From Cryoendolithus antarcticus (lineage: Eukaryota > Ascomycota > Dothideomycetes > Cladosporiales > Cladosporiaceae): a stretch of DNA of 64,000 nucleotides. The translations under genes and the position numbers were made by a program. The stretch is from positions 434,001-498,000 of the forward strand of contig NAJO01000015.1 in assembly GCA_002077065.1 (NCBI GenBank). The letters run 5' to 3'. How positions within the stretch are numbered: the stretch's first letter is position 1; every line of letters starts with the position of its first letter. Positions 9,469-21,110 of the stretch are shown piece after piece. The notes under the pieces were generated by a model that had not been told where the DNA came from, made no database searches, and saw nothing but the letters and a program-made list of their open reading frames with translations.

Positions 9469-11082
9469 TCAACCAATCTGATCTTGCACTCTCGCCAACA
9501 GAGGCTGGCTCTCTCCGTCCTCGCCCTTGGGGTAGGGCATCTTCTTGAACTTCCCGTCGGCGACTTTGCCCACCCTCCAAGTTCCCTGCTCGCCAGCCTT
9601 CTCGAAGAACTCGATGTTGTCTTCGAATGGTCGTCCACCAGTCTCGGGTTGGTAGAAGTACGTCCAAGCTCCAGCGAAGAGATTCGTGCCTGCGAAGACC
9701 AGGAAGAGGATATACTTGAGGTTGTTGAAGAGGATTGGGGTCATAAGAGTCACCACGAAATTCATGAAACCCCAGACGATGACAGAGATAGCAGTACCCT
9801 GTGCTCTAGCCGTCGTTGGAAATATCTCGGTAGGGATCAACCACGGCGTTGCGAGCCAGCCGATGCCAAAGGCACCTGTGGCGACGAAGAGGGAGACAAT
9901 ACCCGGTATGGCAACCGCTTGGACAGGAATTCCGTACTTGTCCGCGTCGGAAGCGAGCCACCCAAACAGCGTCAAGAGCCCGAAACAGACGATCATTGTA
10001 GCAGAGCCAGCCAGCATGATCTGGCGACGGCCAGTGGCGTCGATCAGAAGCCAGGCGAAAGTCATGAGTATGAAGTATGACACGTAATTTCCCTGAGTCA
10101 GGTATTCCGAAGTGCGTGTGTCATAGCCTAGCAGCTCAAAGATCTGAGGGCCGTATACTGATATGGCACCATAGCCGGTAAGTGCTTGATTGACTTGGCC
10201 CATGATGGTGACCATTGTCGGGTGAAATTGCGCGTGGCCGGGGGTAAGCATGTCGATGTAGCCAACAGTTCCACCTTCACTTTCCTGCTCATGGCTCTCG
10301 ATGAGCTCTTTGAGTTCGTCATCGACTTTGTCTTCGCCAGAGATGAACTGGAGACTCTTCTTCGCATCTTCTTCCCTCTCATGGAAAATGAACCAGCGCG
10401 GAGATTCGGGAAGTCGCTCGATGAACAGCAGCAGTCCGACAGGGTAAATCTGCATCGCAATAATCGGTATCCTCCAGGCCCATTGATTGGTTTTGCCGAG
10501 GTGTATCGTGACGAGCAGGTTCAGTGCGAATGCGACGTTGAGCCCGAATATGTTCCATTGGAATTCCTGCGCCATGGCCTTGCCCCGAGCATCATCAGAG
10601 GACAGCTCCGACGAGTATATAGGAACAACGGAATCCACGCCACCGACGCCCAAACCCATGACCACTCGGCCAATATACATCACAATCCTCGCGCCGGGTG
10701 TGTTGCCGATTCCAGCGAGGAACATGATCAAGTTTCCGAGAGAAGCCACTGTCAAGCAGCCGAACAAAGCGGGCTTTCTCCCTCTCTTATCTGCCAGTAG
10801 AGAGAACAGTACGGCGCCGATAGCACATCCCAGGTAGTAAACAGAGACTATGACTCCGACTTGCGGGTCTTCCTCAGCTATTCCCATGGTCTTCAGGTAG
10901 TCCTGATTCGTATTGATCAAGGACATCATGCCCTGGTCGTAGCCATAGAGGGCGATTGCGGTGGACGAGAACAGCACCACCTGCGCGGCTGTTAGATACA
11001 TTTCCTACCATACCATCGACATGTCCATATCGAAGCTGACCTGCTGCTTCTTATCGTAGAAGAAGCTCTTGACTTTCTCCAT
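9469..11082 (-). CDS. MFS sugar transporter, 517 aa (two exons)
   Basis: A 12-helix major facilitator of the sugar porter family, expected in the plasma membrane. A short first exon (11082-11041) gives MEKVKSFFYDKKQQ. A 60-nt intron follows (GTCAGC donor, CTAAC branch point, CAG acceptor), then exon 2 (10980-9469). Splicing restores the conserved first helix, LFSSTAIALYGYDQGMMS. Reading straight through exon 2 without the intron would instead give a poor start with MYLTAAQ. Family signatures are LADKRGRKPALFG after helix 2, GRVVMGLGVGGVDSVVPIYSSELS, PESPRWFI, the ATGRR loop and PETGGRPFEDNIEFF at the end. The substrate cannot be told from sequence. It faces the PPR gene across a 1.2-kb shared upstream region. 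Confidence 0.9.
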
Positions 11083-12242
11083 CTTGGCTGCTTCTCTCGT
11101 TCACGGCCAGTGGACAGGGTAAGAATGTATGAAAAACGCTTCAATGCAGGACGCAACTGAAGTCAATGCTTTCCTACCACTTGGGAAGCTCGAGAAGATA
11201 TAGCGGTGCTGCACCGCCGCACAGAGCTTCACCATGCAGGAATATGCCGCACGTGGGCATGGAATGAGGTGCAGTGACGTTTGGAATCCGCAGGGTGATG
11301 TAGAATGTCGTCCAAGCTTCGTGCAGAGACGCAGCTGGACAACCAAGCACTAGTTTTGCTACAGACATGTAGCCGGGCTGCTGGCTGGCAGGTATTGGTC
11401 GCTATGTGCTTCACTGTGCCAGAGGAGTGGTATCGTACCGACAATGACGAGGAAACAGCAATGTGGCCACGTCAAGATACAGCAGCCGTCTACCGTCTGT
11501 AAAGCTGCCTGCTTCCCGATTCTAGCCGCCAGGCACCTTCGAACAACTATGGAAAGCGAACAACTTGGAGGGGCGAGGTCCTAGCGACAGACTGACTGTC
11601 GCTCCCCAACCTGGGCACCTGTATCAGTGCGTTAATTGCGCAGAAGTGCGGTGGTGAAGAAGATGTGGAAGTTAGGGAATATGGAACAACGAAGGATCCT
11701 ACAAACCAGTGACCTGTGCCACAAGCAAAGTCATTCTACAAGGTACCCGCTCTGGCGGCTGTGGCGCGTAGAACCCATCTGCGTGGTGGGGGGTCAATCA
11801 TGTCACCCGATCAGCGGCGATTCGCCTGGTCAACGACGTCGAGCTCAAAGCAGCAGGTGGCAGACTGTAAGCGGAGCAATTCCCGCTATGATCTAGCGTG
11901 ACTCAAGATGTTGGTATCGCTGCCACCGACACACACGTCGTGATAAGGTCGCTGAGGCTCTGCGGAGTTCGGGGGAGTCCAGTATGGATGCCTTAAAGAT
12001 GCCTGAGAAGTGATCATCGTCATGAAGTGAAACCCAAATTATATACATGGTGCTGCATTCCCGGCAGCATCTTCAATTCGCAACATCATACACTCGTTCC
12101 TGTCACTTGGTGCAGCGGCGTGGACTGGGAGCTGCAGCCAATTACTTCATCCCACTGCGGGTAGCATGATATACCCTACGAGCCGCCCATAGACTGCTCT
12201 CGGTGGTGGTGCAGCACTCCCATCTGGCTCCCCCGGAGTGGC
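11083..12242. promoter_or_regulatory. 1.2-kb divergent upstream region
   Basis: Lies between the divergent starts of the sugar transporter (minus) and the PPR gene (plus), so it should contain both promoters. I see no coding sequence, RNA gene or clear repeat. The open frames here have random-looking composition. No specific binding site can be supported. Confidence 0.5.
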
Positions 12243-15200
12243 ATGCTAGAGCTCGCAATGACATGCGTCGACACTGGGGTAAAGCTGTCTCTCAGGTCTG
12301 CGCGCCCATCGCGGAGCACTCGGCTGCTGCAGTCGACATTCTGGAGCCATGGGAGCGGCGACTGCCCTCCTGGGACATGGACTCCCACCGCGCCGCGACC
12401 GGGTGCGGGCGATAGCAGCGGAGGCAGATTAGCAACTTCGGCGAGAGTCGCTGCTAGTCCTCGTATACATGGGCCGGACTCAGCAGTGGCAGAAAAGCCA
12501 CCATTTCTGGATTTCCTGTACCCGCCACAGGCGCTCACTATGCTGCAGTTGAGATCAGATGGAAGCCGTACTCGGCAACGCCGCGAGACGAGAAGAGTGC
12601 CTGTCGAGCAATCACGTGGCTTCGCGTCCCGGAGGTGTGCTTCGACTAGCACATACACGCCGAATCTTGGCCAATCCAGCGAAGTCGAGGAACGAGACAT
12701 AACAAGTCTGCTGAACGACGGCTCTCGTCGCAATATTGAAGAATTCAACGACGCGCCACACCCCAATCTTCAACCTGATGGCAACGCACTCGCAGTACAC
12801 GCTGGGACGGATGATGGTGAGAGGTTTTCAGACTTTCCTGGAGATATCGCAGAATCTGATGGGAAAAGTCTGCCGGCATTGCGCCAGCTCAAGCGTTTGA
12901 TCGCAAAGGCGCGGCGCGACTCGATGGATGGTACTTCTTCAACACAAATGGAGACCACGTCTCAAGCCTGGGCTCTGTACTGCCAATTGGACGAGAGCGA
13001 TCGTGATGATCTGCTTACGAAAGAGATGCTTTTGACATGGCTGTCAACACAGGAAAACGAAGCTGCAGAAGCGCATTGTCTAGAGGTTTACAACTCGATA
13101 CCGCCACAGCATCGCAGTGTTAGCGTGTACAAAGCCGCTACAGGCATGTTTGTCCGATGCCATCTCCTTGGTCTTGCTGAGCAAGCTCACGAGGAAGCTC
13201 TTGCAGGACTGCACAATGGCTTTCTTGTATCTGGCCATCTTTGCAGAATCGCGCTTGAACAAAACATGTGGGATCTTGCATTCAAGGTCAAACAACAATT
13301 AGACCATCGATTTGAAGACAGCGCTGTGATGCAGGCTATGATGTCGAGCACCTTCTGGCAGGATGTCGCCACACTTCCTATATTATTCGACAAGGCGATG
13401 GAACTTGCAAAGCATATGATGTTGCGATACAAATCCGATGTGCCTTCTTCGGGGTTCAATTGTTTCTGCCAGTCGCTTTTCAAGATTGCGCTACGTGAAG
13501 AACTCGTGACTAAGAATATCGACAAAGCGAAGCCCTCGGCTGCGCTTTTAAGTGCGATGGACGGCCGTACTATGCGTTACATGCTGGGCTACTTCAAGCA
13601 AGATGAGCAGGAGACTGTGGTCTTATTCAAAGAGCTCATTCTTGCTATCTTACAACCGGAATCAGGCATTCCTTATGCAAATGCTCACAAGATCGTCTCC
13701 TTCATGTATTCCAGGTATCGCAAACGCGATGGCGTCGCGCCGAGTCGAGCGATGCTGGGCTTGCTTCAAAGAGGCCTCATCAACGCTACAGATGAACTCG
13801 ATGGGTTCACCATACAGAACGATGGACGAGGCATCCACTTGCATAACATTGAAACGGACTGGGTGAAGTTCTACGGCAAGATCGGCCGGACTGCGCTAGT
13901 CCGGTTCATGAAAGCTTGGGCTGGTCGTGGCCGGCCTGATCGCGTCCAACACTACTGGCAGCTCTTACAGAGCGGATACCCTGATATCAAGCTGCAAGTG
14001 GATGCACTCTGGACGCTCATATACGTGCATGCTCGCAGAGCCGACGTCGAGGAAGCTCGCAAAGCATTTGACAGCATCGTTCAGCTTACGGGACTGCACA
14101 CAGCCATTGTACCTCTAGCAGAGCGGAGGAAGATCTGGGCGGTACTCTTGCATGCCTATTCTCGGGCCGATGACCTCGATGGTGCGGTTAGTACCTTGCA
14201 GCAATTCATGCAGCTCGGCGATGACAAACCCAATCAGTACATCCTTCATCCCGTCCTCGAAATGTACGCATTGAGAGGAGATGTCGAGAGTGTACATGGT
14301 CTGCTGCTGCAATTCGATGCGCTCAGCACCGAGAAGAGAAGCACTGCTCTGTACGGCAGTCTCATGACTGCGCATATCAATGACAACGACATCAACAGCG
14401 CAGTGACGGTCTTAGAAGAGGCTGTCACCAAGCAACGGAATGGAGACATCGAGGGTCAACTCACAGGCTGCTTCAACATATTGCTGACTGCATTTGCAAT
14501 CCGTCGCGAGATCGATTCCACCATGCGAGTGTACAGACGGATGAGAGCAGAGAATGTTTCACTCGATGCAGATAGCTATGGCGCTTTGATGCTTGCCTTG
14601 ACGCTGTATCAGCAGACAGCTTCGGCACATCAGATCTTGTCGAATGTCATGCCGAAGAATGACATGCGACCCACGGCATTTCACTACGCCATCGTCATGA
14701 CCGGATACATCAATCAGAAGAAGCCCAGGGAAGCTCTAGACTTGCACCGGCACATGAAGCGACTGAGCGTCAGGCCTTCGACAAGTTCGAATTTAGCGTA
14801 CCTTAAGGCTAGAGCAATCTCGGAAGGAGCAGAGACGACCATCGCCACGCCCGCTGGCATAGCCGGAGATGTGTCACTTTCGCAGACTATCAGAGCCTTC
14901 AAGTCGATGTCGGACGCAGACATATCGGCACCACATGCTGCCAGACAGCCGCAAAACGTATCACTGCGAGACTATGGCTCTGTCGAAGCGATGTATTACG
15001 GCCAGCTCATCGCCGCCCACGGGACACGTCAGTGCTTTTCAGCTGCCCAAGAGCTAGTACGGCAGTTCAAGCAGGCGGTCGCAATCAAGGACAGCAAGGA
15101 CTCAGTCAAGCCGCAGCTGCCTATAGTTGTGCTCAACGCGCTGATGATCACGCATCAAGGGATGCAAGCATGGGATGAAGTGGATGCCTGCTGGAAGCTG

Positions 15201-15950
15201 GCGAAGGAGCAAGCAGACATTGTCACGGCCTTTCGAGCCCCACCCACTCTGATCCCTCTGTCCGACGAGCCTGGATCCTTAAACGATTTGAGCTTGCCAG
15301 CGCTTGAAGATGCCACGCCCGCAACGTCTGTCGTCAGACGCGTGGAGCACTTCGAGCCCGCTCTCATGAAAGCTAAACACGCCCCTGCTCTACGCCATAT
15401 CTTGTCCACCTCAGTCCGCCGCTACATCTCGGCGCTACGCCTCCAAGGCCGATATAACGACATTGTCTCCACAGTCGCCGGCCTGCTCCGCGAAGGCTAC
15501 ATGCTCGACAATCGAACCTGGAACACCTTCATCAGTAATCTGGTTCGCAGAGAACGGCCACTGGCACTGCTTGCCTTCCGTCTCACAGAGCGATACCTCA
15601 TTCCTTCATTCCCAGGCTGGGCAAAGCGAACCACGCACAAGCCTACGCAAGCTACACAAGCACAAGGCCTGAGCTACATCAACGCTCGGTACCTGCCACC
15701 GCAGCAACTGATGCCGCAGTATCAGACTCTGGTCATGTTGGCTTCGGCACTACTAAAGCTGAGACGACTGGAGTCTGTGGGTGTGACGCCCATCGCTGTG
15801 AGTGAGGAGGACAAGGCTGTGGAGAAGTACGTGGGGACCGCGAAGCTGATCGGGAAATATGCGCCAAGGACACTGTTTGCAGTGCAGAATATGCCTTCCG
15901 TCGATGACAATGTGCAGAGGAAGTGGCTGAAGGGGGATCCAAGATCTTGA
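12243..15950 (+). CDS. mitochondrial PPR protein, Cya5/Pet309-like translation regulator, 1235 aa
   Basis: A single exon from ATG (12243) to TGA. The N-terminus is rich in Arg/Ser with few acids and includes SRGFASRRCASTSTYT near residue 125, consistent with a mitochondrial presequence. Helical repeats of the pentatricopeptide type run from about residue 280 to 860, for example VDALWTLIYVHARRADVEEA, IWAVLLHAYSRADDLDGAVS, YGALMLALTLYQQTASAHQI and YAIVMTGYINQKKPREALDL. Large fungal PPR proteins of this shape, with FWSHG and FLDFLYPPQAL near the start, resemble those annotated as Cya5. In Neurospora that protein, like yeast Pet309, is needed for COX1 expression. PPR identity is clear; the COX1 role is inferred. 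The C-terminal 350 residues lack obvious repeats. Confidence 0.85.
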   Translation: MLELAMTCVDTGVKLSLRSARPSRSTRLLQSTFWSHGSGDCPPGTWTPTAPRPGAGDSSGGRLATSARVAASPRIHGPDSAVAEKPPFLDFLYPPQALTMLQLRSDGSRTRQRRETRRVPVEQSRGFASRRCASTSTYTPNLGQSSEVEERDITSLLNDGSRRNIEEFNDAPHPNLQPDGNALAVHAGTDDGERFSDFPGDIAESDGKSLPALRQLKRLIAKARRDSMDGTSSTQMETTSQAWALYCQLDESDRDDLLTKEMLLTWLSTQENEAAEAHCLEVYNSIPPQHRSVSVYKAATGMFVRCHLLGLAEQAHEEALAGLHNGFLVSGHLCRIALEQNMWDLAFKVKQQLDHRFEDSAVMQAMMSSTFWQDVATLPILFDKAMELAKHMMLRYKSDVPSSGFNCFCQSLFKIALREELVTKNIDKAKPSAALLSAMDGRTMRYMLGYFKQDEQETVVLFKELILAILQPESGIPYANAHKIVSFMYSRYRKRDGVAPSRAMLGLLQRGLINATDELDGFTIQNDGRGIHLHNIETDWVKFYGKIGRTALVRFMKAWAGRGRPDRVQHYWQLLQSGYPDIKLQVDALWTLIYVHARRADVEEARKAFDSIVQLTGLHTAIVPLAERRKIWAVLLHAYSRADDLDGAVSTLQQFMQLGDDKPNQYILHPVLEMYALRGDVESVHGLLLQFDALSTEKRSTALYGSLMTAHINDNDINSAVTVLEEAVTKQRNGDIEGQLTGCFNILLTAFAIRREIDSTMRVYRRMRAENVSLDADSYGALMLALTLYQQTASAHQILSNVMPKNDMRPTAFHYAIVMTGYINQKKPREALDLHRHMKRLSVRPSTSSNLAYLKARAISEGAETTIATPAGIAGDVSLSQTIRAFKSMSDADISAPHAARQPQNVSLRDYGSVEAMYYGQLIAAHGTRQCFSAAQELVRQFKQAVAIKDSKDSVKPQLPIVVLNALMITHQGMQAWDEVDACWKLAKEQADIVTAFRAPPTLIPLSDEPGSLNDLSLPALEDATPATSVVRRVEHFEPALMKAKHAPALRHILSTSVRRYISALRLQGRYNDIVSTVAGLLREGYMLDNRTWNTFISNLVRRERPLALLAFRLTERYLIPSFPGWAKRTTHKPTQATQAQGLSYINARYLPPQQLMPQYQTLVMLASALLKLRRLESVGVTPIAVSEEDKAVEKYVGTAKLIGKYAPRTLFAVQNMPSVDDNVQRKWLKGDPRS

Positions 15951-16267
15951 CGGTCGTCGACTGTTATATAGACGAGTAAGGACGTACGATAGTATATGAA
16001 CGCAGCGAGAGACACAAAACATTCGGCTTAGCCCCAGATTCTGTAGCACCTGGTCCGTGCAGAAACTCACGCACATCTAAGCGAGCTGTAGGATCATTAT
16101 CCTAGCACCTTCACCAGTGATTAAACTGCTGACTCCTGCCCCCCAGGGCTGAGAGTCGAGTGCAAACGCCATGACAGGCAGGTCCTCAACTTCACACCAC
16201 ACCGTTAGCTCCGCTGTCTGCTAGAACCCAAGACTGCTGTTTCTTTTCCTCCTTTCAAGGCGACATC
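15951..16267. other. intergenic between PPR and P450 genes
   Basis: 3' flank of the PPR gene and upstream region of the P450 gene, both on the plus strand. A pyrimidine-rich stretch (TTTCTTTTCCTCCTTTC) lies just before the P450 ATG, a common feature of fungal 5' leaders. Confidence 0.45.
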
Positions 16268-18576
16268 ATGCCGTCCATCCTCACCATTGTGGCCGCTCTC
16301 CTGGCGTTGTGCTTTCTTCCCTGGCCTTACAGATTCTTGCGCAACTTCTACTACGCCAGGAAGTCAGGTGTGCCAGTGATCATCCTGCCTTGGGACCAAG
16401 ACAACCCGCTTTGGATTGTAATTTCGGTGCCTTTGCGTCCTGTTCTGCAGAAGATACTTCCGAAAGTTGTCTTTGAAAGGATAGTATTGGCGATATACGG
16501 CTGGGAATTCCATGACAAGGTATGCGTCCGAGTTCGCAAAGCGCGCCCTCTGTTCCTCTGCAACTTCCAAGACATTCTCTATGGTAAGAAGCAACCAAAC
16601 CCATATCTACTCCTATTGGCATGGTCAATTATGCTTCAAAGTACTGGCGAGAGTCTCAGGGCGCTACGTATCACTTCTTACTGAATGAACACGCTTTCTG
16701 CAGCCGAGTGGAGACTTGGGATGTGCACCATAATAGCTCAAGACATCTCAGACTTCGGGACGAGTGGAGCTACAGGGGTCGTTTCTAACCGCAATCTCAG
16801 CTCCGTCCCTTCGAGCAGTACGCAGCGCCTCAAGGCAACGACAAGACATTCTTCGTACGTCAACTAGCCCCTAGCTATGGGGCTTTGCTGATACTAGATG
16901 CTAGCTGGTCACAGCCGGTCTGTCCGAGATCACCACTCGTGACCCCGAAGTGGCCTGGCAGATCGTTTCGCGTCCCCGAGATTTCGTTCAAGCACAGTGG
17001 ATTGCAGCTTTTGTACGTTGAGCCCGTCTTCTTCGATCCACTAACCGCTTCAAGCTGTACTGACAAGCTCACCGATTGGGTGTTTCGGTTCCAATGTTCT
17101 TACGTCGAATGGCTCCACGTGGTCTAGGCAACGCAAGATTATCACAAGTGTGATCAACGAGCGGGTCTCAAAGGTCATATTCGGCGAGAGCTTGAAGCAC
17201 ACGTCTGGGATGATGGGCGAGGTCTTCGATAAAGCCGATGGCAACGCTGCCGAAAGTACGGAGGTCTTCAACATGATGTAGGTATAGCCGTGAGTTGTGT
17301 GAGCTTTCACCGGGCTGACGATTGATACAGGAAGAAAATCACCATCAACGTCCTCGCAGGCGGAGCTATGGGCCAAGACGTTACCTGGGACAGTGATAAA
17401 GATGACAAGCCTCGTCCAGGATACAAGATGACCTATATGCAGTCGTGCAAGACAGTCATCGAGGCTGTCGCCGGACCTATCATCCTTCCAATCTGGTTTC
17501 TGAAAGGGTACCCAAGCTTTCTACCGGGGTACAAATATATCAGCGAGCTCGGTGTCGCAGTCGAAGAGTTCCCTGCTCATACCAAGCACTTCCTGCAGAT
17601 GGAGACCGAGCGATCAGAGCGTGAGAGCGGCCAGACTCGTAGCAACATTGCTAGTCAACTGTTGCGTGCCAATCGAGGCGACGACAAGTCGATTGCTTCA
17701 TTGACTGATGAGGAGCTGATGGGTAACCTGTTCGGTGAGTGCATGCAAATTGGAGGAGCATCGCGTCTGACACTAACGACAGCCTCAGTTGTCTCTGCTG
17801 CAGGCTTCGATACCACAGCAAACACGCTTTCTTACGCTCTAGCCTTGCTATGCCGATACCCCGAGGTCCAGGACTGGATGTTCGAAGAAGTTGATGAGCT
17901 ACTTTCGGACGATATGGGCGACGATCTTGACTATGTGGCAATCTTTCCGCGCGTCGTCAGAATTATGGCAGTCATGCTCGAGACTTTGAGACTCTTCGTC
18001 CCCGTGGTCCACTTGGCTAAGGAGACAAGTGGGCCTCAGACCATCGAAACTTCAGCTGGGACGCTTCGTGCACCAGCTAGCTGCACTATGTATGTGGATG
18101 TCGTGGGCTTGCACCTGATCCCCGAGATCTGGCGCGGCCTGAACCTGTCCGACAAAAAAGCCGAACCCAAGATATCCACGAACACCGACAGCAATGTTCT
18201 TGCGGACGAACATATCTTCCGCCCTACCCGCTGGGTGAACCCTACCGGCTCCGCGCAGCCTTTGTATCAGCCACCCCGCGGCTGCTACATGCCATGGTCG
18301 GGCGGGCCTAGAATCTGCCCGGGCCAAAAGATGGCCCAGGTCGAGTTCACGGCCATCTTTCTTGGTCTCTTCCGTCGTCACCGCATTGAAGCTGTGCCGC
18401 TGCAAATTGATGGGAACGAGGAGACACTGTCTGAGAGAAATGCCCGGCTCGATGCGATCATGAAAGACAGCGTCAGCTTGCTGACGCTACAGATGCAGGG
18501 CGTTTATCACGCTGCTGATGCCTCTGGCGCTGCTACTGGCAAAGGTGTCAACGTTCGTATCAGCAAGAGGCGTTGA
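16268..18576 (+). CDS. cytochrome P450 monooxygenase, multi-exon, 5' structure uncertain
   Basis: An ER-bound haem-thiolate enzyme. Exon 1 (16268-16519) starts with the membrane anchor MPSILTIVAALLALCFLPWP and ends YGWEFHDK. Likely exons follow at 16801-16854 (LRPFEQYA) and 16905-17012 (VTAGLSEITTRDPEVAWQI). A segment from about 17068 to 17277 carries CFGSNVLTSNGSTWSRQRKI with the C-helix WxxxR, and 17331-17734 and 17789-18576 complete the gene. The last two introns are clean (17278-17330; 17735-17788, restoring NLFVVSAAGFDTTANTL, the oxygen-binding I-helix). The ExxR motif is ETLRL, and the haem loop is PWSGGPRICPGQKMA with its Cys ligand. Problems are a 281-nt first intron and a phase conflict between 17012 and 17078, so the gene may be damaged. 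Substrate is unknown. Confidence 0.78.
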
Positions 18577-18949
18577 GCGGCAGGACTACTACGAAATATA
18601 CAACGGCTCTCCGCAAATTCATTGCCGTTCCGATGCTACTATACGCTCTGCTGCGAGAGTCATAGTCAATTTGCAATGGTTATGGGAGACTGCGCTCTCT
18701 TTATTCATGTTTATAACGCTTCGTGTCTCTCCAAGGCAGCTTAGATACAGACTAGATGTTGCGGGTCTGCGGGGATGTGCGCTAGCCGGGTTATTGCACA
18801 AGTGAGAGAGTCAGGCTTCGGGTGTCACGATAGTAGATGTCGTGCAGGATTTGGATAGCGCACTGCTCAAAATGTTGACACCGTCTAGCATCTCTGGAAT
18901 CGGTGATGGGGACAGTGTGTCCACGCATCTTACGGACTAGTCTGATCCA
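18577..18949. other. convergent intergenic region
   Basis: 3' flanks of the P450 gene (plus) and the aminotransferase gene (minus). No coding signal or repeat was seen. Confidence 0.45.
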
Positions 18950-20464
18950 TCAAGTCTTCTTCCACTCTCCTTTCTTCACCCTTGCGCAGAGCTGCTCCAA
19001 TATATCTGCGCTCCACTCGAAGTCCGCCTCAACGAGGTAGATTTGAGCACTCAGTCTGACCCACCATGTGTCATCGTGCACTAAGAAAGCCATGAACGTG
19101 TCGTACTCTTCGACGAGGACTCTGCTCATCCACTGCGCGATCGTGACTGCAGTAGCGAAGTCTCCACCAGCGTCTTGCTGGTAATCGAGAGGCAATCGAA
19201 CGTTATTGAAGAAGCACTTGGTAAGGGTACCGTCATCATTATTGAGGATTTCGGTGCCCAGCTTTGTCGACACGATCTTGCCTGCCTTCTGCGCGAGATT
19301 TTCAAGGTAGCCATAGATAGCATCCTCGCCCTGCTTACCTTCCCAAGTAAGCTTCTTCCGCCACTCGATTGCAGCAGGTACACATAGATAAGGTGAGTTG
19401 TCGAGCGTTCCCGCGAACTTGTAGTTCTCGATGTACGCAGTATTCTTGCCCGGCGGCAGAGGATTTATCTGAGCAGCTGATCCATCTCCAGTAGGCCGGG
19501 GGACGAATCCGTGAGAAGTAGGCAGCGTCGAACGCATGAGGTGCTGATTGCGTACCGGGACATAGAACAGTGCGCAGCCTCGCGGCACGAAGAGCCACTT
19601 GTGCAGATTCGTGACATAGGCATCCGGATCGAGCTTGCCAAGATCGATTGGGATGCCGCCGACAGAGTGCGCAGCATCGACGAGGCTGAAGATACCGTGC
19701 TGCTTGCACAAGGCAGTGATGCGTTCGAACGGCATCCGTACGCCGGGCAGTGAGGCTATGGTGTCGTAGATTGCCAGTCTCGGGTTCTTGCCCTGTGCCT
19801 TGATGTCCTCAATGACATCCTCGAACGCGGAACACAGAGCATTGTCGGAGATCGGGTAGATGTATTCTACTTGCCTCGACTCGGCTGGCGTGGTCTCGGT
19901 TACGTAGCTGATTGTTTTGCCACATGCACCTTGTTCGAGTCAGCCAATGTCTCATGCGTTCGTCGTCGAGGGAGCATGCCATATATGGTGGCGAAGTAGA
20001 TGATCACGTCGCCTGGCTTGAACACCAGATTCCTCAATACAATGTTGATCCCAGTGGTTGCATTGCTGATTAGCACGCAAGCATCAACGGGTGCGTGCAC
20101 GAAATCAGCGATCGCCTCGCGCGACTCGTCGAGTAGGCGAGGATAATCGTATCGAATGAATGCATCGGGTCTCTCCTCGGAAAGGTCAGCGAACCGATGG
20201 AACTTCGACCTGATCGCAGCTGGATATGTGCCAAACGAGCCTAGTGACACTGATTAGCCATCGAGTCGAGTCGAAGGCGACTTGTTTCGGCGATGGTCTA
20301 CCATGATTGAGGTTGCGGTAGCCGTCAGGAAATGCAAAAGCCTTCCTCGCCGCAACACCGCACTCAATGTTGTCGAGCTGTCGAATGTCTTCCAACGGGT
20401 CTTGGACTTGCTTGGACGGCCGCAAAGGCATTGGCGTCTCCTTCACCACCATTGTGACTGGCAT
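18950..20464 (-). CDS. class-V aminotransferase, isopenicillin-N-epimerase/cysteine-desulfurase-like, 467 aa
   Basis: A PLP-dependent fold-type I enzyme. Exon 1 (20464-20302) ends YRNLNHG and joins exon 2 (20240-19980) to give the family start NLNHGSFGTYPAAI. Exon 2 carries LISNATTGINIVLRNL, which holds the cofactor phosphate. Exon 3 (19929-18950) includes DAAHSVGGIPIDL, whose Asp pairs with the PLP ring, and TNLHKWLFVPRG, whose Lys forms the Schiff base. Joining exons 2 and 3 needs a 50-nt intron (19979-19930) with a GC donor and AG acceptor. It restores TIYGACGKTISYVTETT, whereas reading through gives a frame that stops. The alternative start at the internal Met (20452) cannot be excluded. 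Such fungal proteins are annotated as isopenicillin N epimerase-like; the real substrate is unknown. Confidence 0.88.
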
Positions 20465-21110
20465 AAGGGATCAAATATTGAAAAGAAAGATGAAAATCCT
20501 CTACCGATACATGACACGCTATGCTTTCATATCTAGCTGGGTGATGTTGACTCATCTACGTTGCGGGTACGCCCTTCGACAGGACGATGGGGTCCACGGC
20601 ATAAGGCACGAATGACCGATGTCGGGTGCGACGTCAATTCAGTCTGATGATTCACCGTCGGGTATCATACATTCATGCACGCGCTGATGTGAATGGTACC
20701 ACTAAATATACAGAGAAGGTTGATAGTCGAATCGGGCAGCTTCGGCTTCTCATCAGTAACCATCGCGGCTTCGCCAGGAACACATTGTCACGCCACAATC
20801 CACAGCTCCATTGTGTGCCCCCTGTAAGTCTCCATGCATCTCTGCACAATTCCTTGGGCCCTTGAGGTCCTACTCTGTCATTGTTGACATGAGCCTATCA
20901 CTCTAAGAAGCGCGATCCGAGAGCAAAGCCATAGGGGACGTTACAACATGCTTGAGGAATGCCTCCCGGCGAGGCTGTGGACATCACTCAGTCGTCACGG
21001 CTTCAATGATAGGTGCTCTAGCGACTGCGGTTCTTGCGGTCACCTGCATCAACGCATGTATCTGGTAGTCGTGAGAATATATACTGGTTACCCTCTGATC
21101 GACTTTAATC
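20465..21110. other. intergenic, no gene seen
   Basis: Upstream region of the aminotransferase gene and 3' flank of the Rrg7-like gene, both on the minus strand. I found no convincing frame, repeat or RNA gene. Confidence 0.45.

Noticed and set aside
19900..20250. Separate short gene suggested by the frame ending in HVAKQSAT
   Set aside because: This is the middle of the class-V aminotransferase read through an intron; splicing restores the family sequence on both sides.
18577..20464. Metabolic gene cluster (P450, aminotransferase, aldo-keto reductase, transporter)
   Set aside because: No polyketide, peptide or terpene synthase is present, and the genes are separated by housekeeping genes over 35 kb.
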